Assembly: GCF_001310225.1 (NCBI RefSeq)
Contig: NZ_CP012898.1
Location: 1-64,000, forward strand
DNA length: 64,000 nt
Direction: 5' to 3'
Source of the DNA: Pseudalgibacter alginicilyticus
GTDB taxonomy: Bacteria; Bacteroidota; Bacteroidia; Flavobacteriales; Flavobacteriaceae
The notes under the pieces were generated by a model. That model did not search any database and was not told the DNA's origin. It saw only the letters and a program-made list of their open reading frames with translations. The first letter of the stretch is position 1; every line of letters starts with the position of its first letter. The translations under genes were made by a program, and so were the position numbers. Shown here piece after piece: positions 54,381-63,062 of this stretch.

Positions 54381-54824
54381 TTAAATGTATTCTGGAATAT
54401 CTTTTAAAAAATGAAAACATTTGTTATTAAAATCCATTTGACAATAGTAATGATTTAATCCATTGGTAACCATTAAATAAGAAGCATCTAACTCCAAGTT
54501 ATAACGCGCTACTTGGTCGAAAGTTTTTTGATTGATAGTAATTTTTGGTGCTTTACATTCTACAATTAAATGAATACTTCCGTTTGTATTGAATACAACA
54601 ATATCATAACGCTTTTTTAAGGTGTTTACTATCAGTTCTTTTTCAACATTAATTAGTGATTTTGGATATTTTTTTACATTCATTAAATACTGAACACAAT
54701 GTTGTCTGACCCATTCTTCAGGTTGTAATATCACAAACTTTTTACGAATTTCATCGAAAATAGAAATTTTATTTTCGTTATTTTTGAATCGAAATGAAAA
54801 TTGAGGAAAATTAAGTGCTTGCAA
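54381..54824 (-). CDS. Stand-alone HsdR N-terminal-type nuclease-fold protein
   Basis: A 147-residue soluble protein with the PD-(D/E)xK pattern of type I restriction-enzyme HsdR N-termini: KKRYDIVVFNTNGSIHLIVE, then CKAPK (the E-x-K part), and DQVARYNLELDASYLMVTNG. There is no helicase domain and no methylase or specificity gene, so it is not a working restriction system. The start is probably TTG 54824, giving MQALNFPQFSFRF; a longer TTG at 54845 lies inside the -7 element of a consensus promoter and cannot then be translated. Such genes lie beside holA in flavobacteria as I recall. Function unknown. Confidence 0.75.
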   Translation of the reverse strand: MQALNFPQFSFRFKNNENKISIFDEIRKKFVILQPEEWVRQHCVQYLMNVKKYPKSLINVEKELIVNTLKKRYDIVVFNTNGSIHLIVECKAPKITINQKTFDQVARYNLELDASYLMVTNGLNHYYCQMDFNNKCFHFLKDIPEYI

Positions 54825-54842
54825 TATGTTGTGTTTATTTTT

Positions 54843-54873
54843 CAAAGTTAAACTTCAATAATTAATTACCAAA
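54843..54873 (-). promoter_or_regulatory. Consensus Bacteroidetes promoter of the 54824 gene
   Basis: Minus-strand TTTG (54873-54870), 19 bases, TAACTTTG (54850-54843): a full match to both elements and the spacing. The start site should be near 54838, leaving a leader of about a dozen bases before the TTG at 54824 and ruling out the upstream TTG at 54845. Confidence 0.75.
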
Positions 54874-54919
54874 TATCCGCTACTAATAATTCGGATTTTC
54901 AATTTATAATTTTTCAGAT

Positions 54920-55924
54920 TTGGACGAAGTAAAGCAATTAGTAACCGACATTAAAAACAGAAAATTGAAACCTATTTATTTTTTAATGGGGGAAGAGGCT
55001 TATTATATTGATAAAATTTCTGATTACATTGAGGCTTCTGTACTTACTGAAGAAGAAAGAGGGTTTAATCAAATTGTTTTGTATGGTAGAGATGTGACAA
55101 TGGAAGATATTATTGGCACTTCCAAACGTTACCCAATGATGTCAGAATATCAGGTAGTTATTGTTAAGGAAGCTCAAGACTTATCTAAAACCATTGAAAA
55201 ACTTAGTGATTATGCAAATACACCACAGCCTACAACAATTTTAGTGTTTAATTATAAATATAAAAAGATTGATAAGAGGAAAAACCTCTATAAAGCATTA
55301 AAAAAAAATGGGGTGGTTTTTGAAAGTAAAAAGCTTTATGAAAATCAAGTAGCCGATTGGATACGTAGGGTGTTGTCTTCTAAAAAATATACCATAACTC
55401 CAAAAGCAGCTCAAATGTTAGTTGAGTTTTTGGGGACAGACTTAAGTAAAATTAATAAAGAATTAGAAAAGCTTCAAATTATTTTGTCCAAAGGCAGTCA
55501 AATAACTCCTGAAATAATAGAAGAGAATATTGGTATTAGCAAAGACTTTAATAATTTTGAATTACGCAAGGCTGTGGGTTCAAAAAATGTGGTAAAGGCA
55601 CACCAGATTGCACATTATTTTGCAGAAAACCCAAAGGATAATCCTATGGTGGTAACAGTGTCTTTATTATTTAGTTTTTTTTCGCAGTTATTACGTTTAC
55701 ATGGTATGAAAGATAAATCGCCAAGAAATATAGCCTCTACTATAAAGGTTAACCCATATTTTGTAGACGAATATATTACAGCTGCTCGGAATTATCCAAT
55801 GCGAAAAGTAAGCGAAGTTATAGCTATTTTACATGAGTTTGATGTAAAAAGTAAAGGGGTTAATTCTAATGCTGTTTCTGAAGGTCAATTGTTAAAAGAA
55901 ATGTTAGTAAGAATCATGGGGTAA
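54920..55924 (+). CDS. holA: DNA polymerase III subunit delta
   Basis: A 334-residue subunit of the clamp loader that opens the sliding clamp. Family features: an N-terminal RNRKLKPIYFLMGEEAYYID-like segment (Walker-A-like loop without the lysine, typical of delta), ANTPQPTTILVFNYKYKK, KKLYENQVADWIRRVL, LVEFLGTDLSKINKELEKL, and the C-terminal all-helical oligomerisation domain (RKVSEVIAILHEFDVKSKG). The start is TTG 54920 (MDEVKQLVTDIKNRKL); no in-frame ATG fits the family length. It is divergent from the HsdR-N-type gene. Confidence 0.95.
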   Translation: MDEVKQLVTDIKNRKLKPIYFLMGEEAYYIDKISDYIEASVLTEEERGFNQIVLYGRDVTMEDIIGTSKRYPMMSEYQVVIVKEAQDLSKTIEKLSDYANTPQPTTILVFNYKYKKIDKRKNLYKALKKNGVVFESKKLYENQVADWIRRVLSSKKYTITPKAAQMLVEFLGTDLSKINKELEKLQIILSKGSQITPEIIEENIGISKDFNNFELRKAVGSKNVVKAHQIAHYFAENPKDNPMVVTVSLLFSFFSQLLRLHGMKDKSPRNIASTIKVNPYFVDEYITAARNYPMRKVSEVIAILHEFDVKSKGVNSNAVSEGQLLKEMLVRIMG

Positions 55925-55931
55925 TAAGGGT

Positions 55932-57425
55932 TTATAGGTAAACCGAAAGCGTTAAAAACAGCATAGTAAAAGCAAGTAAAATAATGACTAAAGGCATTAC
56001 AAATTTCAACCATTTATCATAGCCAACTTTTACGATGGCTAAAGAGGCTAAAATCAATCCTGTTGGGCTAATAAAAGCGAATAGTCCCATGCCATATTGA
56101 TAAGCATACACTACAAATTCTCTACTAACACCAACACTATCTCCCAAAGGGGCCATAATAGGCATTGTTAAAACAGCCATTCCAGATGATGAAGGAATAA
56201 AAAAGGATAAACCACCATAAATATAGAGTAAGGCATTAATAAAAACACCTTTGTTCATACCAGCTGTTATATTGCTAGCGTAATAAAGCATTGTATCACT
56301 AATTAAGCCGTCATCCATTATAACGGTTATGCCTCTTGCAATACCAATTATAATAGCAACTCCTAACAAATCACCAGCACCTTTTATAAAAATATCTATA
56401 AAAGTTGATTCTTCTATTTTAGCAATAAAACCAATCAATATGGCACCAACTAAAAATACCGCAGTCATTTCAATGAACCACCAATCAAGTTGAGAAACAC
56501 CATACACCATTACCACAAAACACAAACTAAAAAGAATTAGAATAATTCTGAATCTTCCAGTTAGTTTAATGGTAGAGTCTGTAGTATTTCCAAATTGTTG
56601 TTCAATCGCTTCTTTTTGGTCAAAAATTATTGATAGTTTAGGGTTGTTTTTAACGCGTTGAGCATATCTTAAAATATAAAGAATGCAAATTAAAGAGCCT
56701 AATCCTAACATGATGAAACGTCCTGTAAGTCCGGTAGTCCAATTAATTCCAGCAGCATCAGACGCAATAATGGAGCTAAAGGGGTTTGTAGTTGAGCACA
56801 TGGTACCAATAGAAGAGCCAATATAAATAGAAGCTAATGCTACGATAGCATCATATTTTGCAGCTAAAAAAATAGGGATTAAAATAGGATAAAACGCTAT
56901 GGTCTCTTCGGCCAAACCAAAAGTTGTGCCTCCAATAGATATCAATAAAGTAACTAAAATAATTAATATATACTCCTTTCCTTTTAATGTTTTTGCTAAC
57001 CATGAAATACCAGCGTCAAAAGCTCTAGTGTAATTCATAATTCCTATAAGGCCTCCAATAATTAGTACTAAAAAAATAATATCTGCTGCTTCAATGATTC
57101 CTTTAATAGGAGACTTTATAAATTCTAAAAGGCCTTGAGGTTTAGATTCTAATTTTTTATAAGTATTAGGAATTCCAATAGGTTTCCAAATATCACCATT
57201 CGTGAATTTTTCTAAAGGAATATTAATATTTAAATCATCAAGTGTTTTTTGTGTAGCCGGAAGTTTTGTGGTGTTTTTAGAATCCAACCTTGTAAACATG
57301 TTTTCTGTTTGGTTGTAGCTTAATGTGCTATAATTCCCAGCAGGGACTATCCATGTTAGTAAGGCTACTAAAGCCGCTATAATTAATAATATGGTTTGTG
57401 CGCTTGGAAGTTTTATTTTAATCAA
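55932..57425 (-). CDS. YfcC/AbgT-type carboxylate or amino-acid transporter
   Basis: A 497-residue inner-membrane protein with about 12 helices and the family's two half-repeats: SIGGTTFGLAEETIAFYPIL early and STTNPFSSIIASDAAGINW later, with SSSGMAVLTMPIMAPLGD near the C-terminus, as in the YfcC/ArcD-like branch of the ion-transporter superfamily. The extended soluble loop (about 30-95) is usual for the family. Substrate cannot be told from the sequence; peptides, arginine/ornithine or C4-dicarboxylates are known for relatives. It ends 7 bases from the convergent holA end and is divergent from ung. Confidence 0.85.
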   Translation of the reverse strand: MIKIKLPSAQTILLIIAALVALLTWIVPAGNYSTLSYNQTENMFTRLDSKNTTKLPATQKTLDDLNINIPLEKFTNGDIWKPIGIPNTYKKLESKPQGLLEFIKSPIKGIIEAADIIFLVLIIGGLIGIMNYTRAFDAGISWLAKTLKGKEYILIILVTLLISIGGTTFGLAEETIAFYPILIPIFLAAKYDAIVALASIYIGSSIGTMCSTTNPFSSIIASDAAGINWTTGLTGRFIMLGLGSLICILYILRYAQRVKNNPKLSIIFDQKEAIEQQFGNTTDSTIKLTGRFRIILILFSLCFVVMVYGVSQLDWWFIEMTAVFLVGAILIGFIAKIEESTFIDIFIKGAGDLLGVAIIIGIARGITVIMDDGLISDTMLYYASNITAGMNKGVFINALLYIYGGLSFFIPSSSGMAVLTMPIMAPLGDSVGVSREFVVYAYQYGMGLFAFISPTGLILASLAIVKVGYDKWLKFVMPLVIILLAFTMLFLTLSVYL

Positions 57426-57489
57426 TGTTGGATAAATTTTATAAAGACTAAAGATAATATTATTTTAGTTCGATTTTAATTTATAATAA

Positions 57490-58155
57490 ATGAATATTAA
57501 AATACACAAAAGTTGGATTCCATACTTAGAAACGGAATTTGAGAAGCCATATTTTAAAAATTTAATGGGTTTTATTGATGAAGAATACATGAATAATCTT
57601 TGTTTTCCTCCTTCTGAAGTCATTTTTAACGCTTTTAATTACTGCCATTTTGATGATGTAAAAGTAGTAATTATAGGGCAAGATCCCTATCATGGAGTTG
57701 GGCAAGCACATGGTTTGTGTTTTTCCGTAGCTGATGATGTTTCACACCCTCCGTCTCTTACAAATATATTCAAAGAGATTAATAATGATTTAGGGCTTCC
57801 ATATCCTAAAAGTGGTAACTTAGAACGGTGGGCAAATCAAGGAGTGTTGTTATTAAATGCTACACTAACGGTTAGGGCCCACGAAGCGGGAAGTCATCAA
57901 AAAAAGGGGTGGGAAATTTTTACAGATTCTGTTATTGAAATAATAAGCAAACACAAAATACATGTTGTTTTTTTGCTTTGGGGAGGTTTCGCAAAGAAAA
58001 AGATAAAACTAATTGATACAGGTAAGCATAGTGTGTTAACAAGTGGACACCCATCTCCATTAAGTGCAAATAGAGGTTATTGGTTTGGTAATAAATGTTT
58101 CAGTAAAACTAACTTCCTGTTGGAGCAAGCTTTTCAGAAGCCTGTTCAGTGGTGA
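57490..58155 (+). CDS. ung: Uracil-DNA glycosylase
   Basis: A 221-residue family 1 enzyme that removes uracil from DNA. The active-site loop VVIIGQDPYHGVGQAHGLCF (catalytic Asp in GQDPYH), the PPSLTNIFKEI and LLLNATLTVR blocks, and the DNA-intercalation loop HPSPLSANRGYW are all present. Length is normal. The last 47 bases overlap the convergent small membrane protein gene. It is divergent from the transporter gene with a 64-base gap. Confidence 0.97.
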   Translation: MNIKIHKSWIPYLETEFEKPYFKNLMGFIDEEYMNNLCFPPSEVIFNAFNYCHFDDVKVVIIGQDPYHGVGQAHGLCFSVADDVSHPPSLTNIFKEINNDLGLPYPKSGNLERWANQGVLLLNATLTVRAHEAGSHQKKGWEIFTDSVIEIISKHKIHVVFLLWGGFAKKKIKLIDTGKHSVLTSGHPSPLSANRGYWFGNKCFSKTNFLLEQAFQKPVQW

Positions 58156-58285
58156 TGTTTGGATTTAAAACTATTGGCTTTTTATTTGTTTTAGTAGACT
58201 TAACTGTTTTATTTGTGCTAAATTTTAACAATAAAAAATTAATTATTACAAGCACTGATATTACAAGAGTAAATTTTATTAACAT
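58109..58285 (-). CDS. 58-residue single-helix membrane protein
   Basis: A short protein with one N-terminal helix (MLIKFTLVISVLVIINFLLL) followed by a polar Lys/Thr-rich part and a tail ending LAPTGS. ATG 58285 is preferred to the longer frame (58363) because it puts the helix at the very start and matches the length of similar small flavobacterial proteins as I recall them. It overlaps the 3' end of ung on the other strand. Function unknown. Confidence 0.55.
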   Translation of the reverse strand: MLIKFTLVISVLVIINFLLLKFSTNKTVKSTKTNKKPIVLNPNITTEQASEKLAPTGS

Positions 58286-58612
58286 AGTTGTTTGAGGTTT
58301 AGTTGTCGGCAAAGTACGAAAAAAAACTATGAATAGTATTTTTTTTGTCAGAATAATTACCATTTATTGAAAAATTAACAAATAATATACTACAATAAGA
58401 TTTCGAATCAATTTTTATTTTTTTTATAAATAATACGATTTGCTAAGGATTTCTTGTCTTTTTTATTAAATTCATAAAGTAATACAATTATAGTTGTTTA
58501 ATAGTTTGTTTTATATCGTGTTAGCTTCTGAGCAAAAGATTTAAGAGCTATTTTTATTATTGGATTCGCTCTTATAAAAAAATAAAAATTATTTTTGAGC
58601 AAAATATGTAAT
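58286..58612. other. AT-rich gap before the menaquinone cluster
   Basis: No gene is seen in 327 bases. TATTTTTG (58590-58597) matches the -7 element on the plus strand, but the nearest upstream TTG is 27 bases away, too far for a good -33. The stretch should carry the promoter of menB and its downstream genes. Confidence 0.35.
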
Positions 58613-59452
58613 ATGGATAAACCAAATTGGGAAATTGTTAAAGAATACGAGGACATAACCTATAAAAAATGCAATGGTGTAGCCCGGATAGCATTTAACA
58701 GACCAGATGTTAGAAATGCATTTAGGCCCAAAACCACGAGTGAATTATATGATGCGTTTTATGATGCCAATGAAGATGTAAATATTGGAGTTGTTTTATT
58801 GTCTGCAGAAGGGCCGTCAAGTAAGGACGGGGTGTATTCATTTTGTAGTGGAGGAGACCAAAAAGCAAGAGGACATCAAGGTTATGTAGGTGAGGATGGC
58901 TATCACCGTCTTAATATATTAGAAGTACAACGTTTAATCCGTTTTATGCCTAAAGCTGTTATTGCTGTTGTTCCAGGTTGGGCTGTTGGTGGTGGTCATA
59001 GTTTGCACGTAGTTTGTGATTTAACTTTAGCAAGTAAAGAACATGCTATTTTTAAACAAACGGATGCTGATGTAACCAGTTTTGATGGAGGCTACGGATC
59101 TGCATATTTAGCTAAAATGGTGGGACAGAAAAAAGCAAGAGAAATTTTTTTCTTAGGAAGAAATTACTCCGCACAAGAAGCTTTTGAGATGGGTATGGTA
59201 AATGCTGTGATCCCTCATGATTCGTTGGAATCTACAGCTTATGATTGGGCTCAAGAAATATTAGCTAAATCACCAACATCAATAAAAATGCTGAAATTTG
59301 CTATGAATTTAACAGATGATGGTATGGTAGGTCAGCAGGTATTTGCTGGAGAGGCAACAAGATTGGCCTATATGACAGAAGAAGCTATTGAAGGACGAAA
59401 TGCATTTCTTGAAAAACGTAAGCCAAATTTTGATAAAAAATGGATTCCATGA
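58613..59452 (+). CDS. menB: 1,4-dihydroxy-2-naphthoyl-CoA synthase
   Basis: A 279-residue crotonase-fold enzyme that closes the second ring of menaquinone (o-succinylbenzoyl-CoA to DHNA-CoA). Signatures: YKKCNGVARIAFNRPDVRNA, SFCSGGDQKARG, the oxyanion-hole segment VPGWAVGGGHSLHVVCDLTL and the active-site SFDGGYGSAYLAK. The start is ATG 58613; a TTG frame start at 58595 adds 6 residues not expected in the family. Its last codons overlap menA by ATGA, so menA is translationally coupled. Confidence 0.96.
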   Translation: MDKPNWEIVKEYEDITYKKCNGVARIAFNRPDVRNAFRPKTTSELYDAFYDANEDVNIGVVLLSAEGPSSKDGVYSFCSGGDQKARGHQGYVGEDGYHRLNILEVQRLIRFMPKAVIAVVPGWAVGGGHSLHVVCDLTLASKEHAIFKQTDADVTSFDGGYGSAYLAKMVGQKKAREIFFLGRNYSAQEAFEMGMVNAVIPHDSLESTAYDWAQEILAKSPTSIKMLKFAMNLTDDGMVGQQVFAGEATRLAYMTEEAIEGRNAFLEKRKPNFDKKWIP

Positions 59453-60354
59453 AGAAAAACATTACGCTTTGGGTGTCTGCCATGCGTTTAAGAACATTGC
59501 CACTCTCTGTTTCTGGAATTATAGTAGCTTCTTTTTTAGCAGAATATAACGGGCTTTTTAATTACAAGATATTTGTATTGGCAATTTTAACAACATTAAG
59601 CCTTCAAATACTTTCAAATTTAGCTAATGATTATGGTGATGGAGTTAAAGGCACAGATAATGATGATAGGGTTGGTCCTCAACGTGCCATTCAAAGTGGA
59701 GCGATAAATCCCGAAAACATGTTTAATGCAATAAGAATAAATATTTTAATATCTATAGGTTTAGCATTTTCTCTTATTTTTTTAGCTTTTGGATCGCGTC
59801 ATTTTTGGCTGACTTTATTGTTCTTTGTGTTAGGAGTTTTTTCTGTTGTAGCTTCTATTAAATATACAGTGGGTGAAAAAGCCTACGGTTACAGAGGGTT
59901 GGGGGATATTTTTGTGTTTATTTTTTTTGGACTAGTAAGTGTAATAGGTAGTTATGTTTTATATGCCAAAACGGTAGATCATGTGGTGTTTTTACCTGCA
60001 TGTACTATTGGTTTATTAAGCGCGGGAGTTTTGAATTTGAATAATATGCGCGATATAATTTCAGATGAAAAATCAAATAAAATAACATTAGCAGTAAAAT
60101 TAGGCTCAAAAAATGCTAAAAAATATCATTTTGCTTTAATTGTATTAGCTATATGTTTATCAGGATTGTTTGGTATATTATATTATACATCGCCATTCAA
60201 TTTAATTTTTATGATTGCCTATGTCCCTTTATTGCTTCATCTTAAAAAAGTTTACTTTAATGAAGAGCCAAGAAATTTAGACCCAGAATTAAAAAAGTTA
60301 GCCTTAACAACTTTTTTTCTAGCAATTCTTATGGGGATTGGGCATTTGCTTTAA
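59449..60354 (+). CDS. menA: 1,4-dihydroxy-2-naphthoate polyprenyltransferase
   Basis: A 301-residue UbiA-family membrane enzyme that adds the polyprenyl tail to DHNA, forming demethylmenaquinone. The prenyl-diphosphate motif NLANDYGDGVKGTDNDDR (Asp-rich) and the second Asp-rich motif NLNNMRDIISDEKSNK are present, and about nine hydrophobic helices follow. ATG 59449 overlaps the menB stop; an in-frame ATG at 59440 would add three residues. It is followed by a 32-base gap and the MBL hydrolase. Confidence 0.95.
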   Translation: MKKNITLWVSAMRLRTLPLSVSGIIVASFLAEYNGLFNYKIFVLAILTTLSLQILSNLANDYGDGVKGTDNDDRVGPQRAIQSGAINPENMFNAIRINILISIGLAFSLIFLAFGSRHFWLTLLFFVLGVFSVVASIKYTVGEKAYGYRGLGDIFVFIFFGLVSVIGSYVLYAKTVDHVVFLPACTIGLLSAGVLNLNNMRDIISDEKSNKITLAVKLGSKNAKKYHFALIVLAICLSGLFGILYYTSPFNLIFMIAYVPLLLHLKKVYFNEEPRNLDPELKKLALTTFFLAILMGIGHLL

Positions 60355-60386
60355 ATTTTTGTATTTTTCTATTTTAAAATGCTCAT

Positions 60387-61064
60387 ATGAAAATTACATT
60401 TTACGGTCACGCTAGTTTAGGAATAGAAGTTAATGGGATAAATATTCTTGTAGACCCTTTTATAACAGCAAACCCAAAAGCTTCAAGTATTAATATTGAT
60501 GAATTAAAAGTGGATTATATATTGGTAACCCATGCGCATCAAGATCATATTGTGGATGTGGAAGCTATAGCAAAACGCACTGAAGCGGTTGTAATTTCTA
60601 ATTTTGAAATCGTATCTTATTTTGAAAAATTAGGGATTGAAGGACATCCGATGAATCATGGAGGTGCTTGGGATTTTGAGTTTGGAACTGTAAAGTATGT
60701 TAATGCCATTCATACATCATCGTTTCCTGATGGAAGCTATGGAGGGCAACCTGGAGGTTTTGTTATTGAAGGGGAACATAAAAATATTTATATAGCAGGT
60801 GATACCGCTTTAACCTTTGATATGAAACTTATTCCATTAAAAACCAAATTAGATTTAGCAATTTTACCTATTGGTGATAACTTTACCATGGGAATTGAAG
60901 ATGCTATTTTGGCAAGTGATTTTGTGGCTTGTGATAAAGTTTTAGGGTATCACTATGATACTTTTGGCTATATTGAAATTGACCATGAAGAAGCTAAGCG
61001 AAAATTCTTCGAAAAGGATAAGGATTTAATGCTTTTAGAAATTGGTGATTATATTGAACTATAG
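60387..61064 (+). CDS. UPF0173-type metallo-beta-lactamase-fold hydrolase
   Basis: A 225-residue cytoplasmic enzyme with the MBL zinc motif THAHQDHIVD (HxHxDH) near residue 50 and further metal ligands in AIHTSSFPDGS, YIAGDTAL and VLGYHYDTFGYI. Length and sequence fit the UPF0173 family of metal-dependent hydrolases, whose substrate is unknown. It sits inside the menaquinone cluster, with menC starting directly after its stop, so it is probably in the same transcript; a role in menaquinone synthesis is not shown. Confidence 0.88.
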   Translation: MKITFYGHASLGIEVNGINILVDPFITANPKASSINIDELKVDYILVTHAHQDHIVDVEAIAKRTEAVVISNFEIVSYFEKLGIEGHPMNHGGAWDFEFGTVKYVNAIHTSSFPDGSYGGQPGGFVIEGEHKNIYIAGDTALTFDMKLIPLKTKLDLAILPIGDNFTMGIEDAILASDFVACDKVLGYHYDTFGYIEIDHEEAKRKFFEKDKDLMLLEIGDYIEL

Positions 61065-62102
61065 ATGATTACAGCTTCTTATAAAAAACACATCTTAAAT
61101 TTTAAACAGCCAAGTGGAACCTCTAGAGGCGTTTTAAAAACTAAGGAAACTTGGTTTTTAATTTTAAATTCTGAAGAAAGGAAGGGCATTGGAGAGTGTG
61201 GTCTTTTTAGAGGATTGTCCGTTGATGATACCTTAGACTATGAAGATAAACTAAAATGGTTGTGTAAAAACATTAATAATGATTTTGATTATTTACTTGG
61301 AGAATTAATAGAATATCCAAGTATTCAATTTGGTTTGGAAATGGCTTTGAAGTCTTTAGAAAGCTCAAGCTTATTTGACTTATTTCCATCGGCTTTCACA
61401 CAGAGTAACGCATCTATCAATATTAACGGATTGATTTGGATGGGGAATGAAGTTTTTATGAAACAACAAATTGAAGATAAAATAAAAGCAGGCTTCAATT
61501 GTATTAAAATGAAAATTGGGGCTATTGATTTTCAAACAGAAACATATCTTTTAAAATCTATTAGAAATGATTTTTCTTCAAAAGATATTGAATTGCGAGT
61601 TGATGCCAATGGCGCATTTACTCCTTCTGAAGCTTTAGAAAAATTAAAAATATTGTCAGAATTTGATTTGCATTCCATTGAGCAACCAATCAAACAAGGG
61701 CAAATAGAGGCTATGTCTGACTTATGTAGCAAAACTCCTTTACCAATTGCATTAGATGAAGAATTAATAGGTGTTTTTGGTGTAACAAAAAAACAAGAAT
61801 TGCTACAAACTATTAATCCACAATATATCATCTTAAAACCAAGTTTAATTGGAGGTTTTAAAGGAAGTGACGCATGGATAGAAATGGCAGAACGACAAAA
61901 CATTGGTTGGTGGATAACAAGTGCATTGGAAAGTAATATTGGACTAAATGCCATTGCTCAATACACGTTTTTAAAACAAAGTAGTTTGCCTCAAGGTTTG
62001 GGTACAGGTAGTTTGTTTACTAATAACTTTGATTCGCCATTACAAGTCCTTAATGGAGCCTTGTACTATAACAATAAAAAGCAATGGCACATAAATTTAT
62101 AA
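61065..62102 (+). CDS. menC: o-Succinylbenzoate synthase
   Basis: A 345-residue enolase-superfamily enzyme that dehydrates SHCHC to o-succinylbenzoate. The catalytic pattern is present: the KxK lysines in FNCIKMKIGA, metal ligands in LRVDANGAF, IEQPI and ALDEELIG, and the last lysine in YIILKPSLIGGFKG. Its ATG follows the hydrolase stop without a gap, and the protease gene follows 4 bases after. Confidence 0.94.
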   Translation: MITASYKKHILNFKQPSGTSRGVLKTKETWFLILNSEERKGIGECGLFRGLSVDDTLDYEDKLKWLCKNINNDFDYLLGELIEYPSIQFGLEMALKSLESSSLFDLFPSAFTQSNASININGLIWMGNEVFMKQQIEDKIKAGFNCIKMKIGAIDFQTETYLLKSIRNDFSSKDIELRVDANGAFTPSEALEKLKILSEFDLHSIEQPIKQGQIEAMSDLCSKTPLPIALDEELIGVFGVTKKQELLQTINPQYIILKPSLIGGFKGSDAWIEMAERQNIGWWITSALESNIGLNAIAQYTFLKQSSLPQGLGTGSLFTNNFDSPLQVLNGALYYNNKKQWHINL

Positions 62103-62106
62103 AAGG

Positions 62107-63048
62107 ATGTATATAGCTCAAGCATTTAACGCATTACATGATTGGTGGCGTTATTTAGTTGGTTTTTTTATTATAATAATGGTGTGGCAATTTATAGGCA
62201 TGACACCATTAGGTATTGTTGTGGGATTAAAAGTTTTAGAAACAGGTGAAATTCCTACTGAAATTCCTCAAATGATAAGTGTTTTGGGGAGCAATATGTT
62301 TTTGCTTTTAATGCTTTTATCATTTGCAATTGGTTTGGTTGGGATTATTTTTACAGCAAAAATACTTCATCAACAATCAATAGTTAGTTTAACAACCTCA
62401 CGAAAAAAAATAGATTGGAAACGGTTCTGGTTTATTTTTTTTATTTGGGGAATGGTATCTAGTGGTTTTGTTTTGGTTGATTTTTATTTGTCTCCAGAAA
62501 ATTTTAAATTAAATTTTCAATTACAACCCTTTTTATTACTTAGTATTATTGCAATTTTATTAGTACCATTACAAACTAGTTTTGAGGAATATTTATTTAG
62601 AGGTTACTTAATGCAAGGTATAGGTGTGATAGTTAAAAATAAGTGGTTACCATTGGTAATTACATCTGTATGTTTTGGTTTAATGCATCTGGCAAATCCT
62701 GAAGTAGATAAATTGGGCTATGTTATTATGATATATTATATTGGTACTGGGTTCTTTTTAGGAATTTTAACATTAATGGATGAGGGGCTGGAACTCTCAT
62801 TAGGCTTTCACGCAGCCAATAATTTATTCACAGCTCTTTTGGTAACTTCTGATTGGACAGCTTTTCAAACACATTCCATTTTAAAAGATTTATCAGAACC
62901 ATCTGAAATGGGACTTATGGAGATTTTTATACCTGTTTTTGTGGTTTTTCCAATTCTTTTGTTAATCTTGTCTAAAAAATATAAATGGACGAATTGGAAA
63001 GATAAATTATTCGGAAAAGTTATAGAATCATCAGTTAAAGATTATTAA
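62107..63048 (+). CDS. CPBP-family intramembrane metalloprotease
   Basis: A 313-residue membrane protein with about eight helices and the CPBP (Abi) motifs: FEEYLFRGYLMQG (EExxxR type), FGLMHLANP (conserved His) and FHAANN (second His). Family members cleave CAAX-like or other substrates within the membrane. It is coded between menC and menE at 4- and 14-base spacing; this position suggests co-expression but gives no clear functional link. Substrate unknown. Confidence 0.9.
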   Translation: MYIAQAFNALHDWWRYLVGFFIIIMVWQFIGMTPLGIVVGLKVLETGEIPTEIPQMISVLGSNMFLLLMLLSFAIGLVGIIFTAKILHQQSIVSLTTSRKKIDWKRFWFIFFIWGMVSSGFVLVDFYLSPENFKLNFQLQPFLLLSIIAILLVPLQTSFEEYLFRGYLMQGIGVIVKNKWLPLVITSVCFGLMHLANPEVDKLGYVIMIYYIGTGFFLGILTLMDEGLELSLGFHAANNLFTALLVTSDWTAFQTHSILKDLSEPSEMGLMEIFIPVFVVFPILLLILSKKYKWTNWKDKLFGKVIESSVKDY

Positions 63049-63062
63049 ATTTAGAAGAAAAT

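Noticed and set aside
54381-54824. Type I restriction-modification system
   Set aside because: Only an HsdR N-terminal-type domain is present; no helicase domain, HsdM or HsdS gene is near.
61532-61954. 140-codon minus frame inside menC
   Set aside because: Antisense shadow of a clearly assigned enzyme gene.
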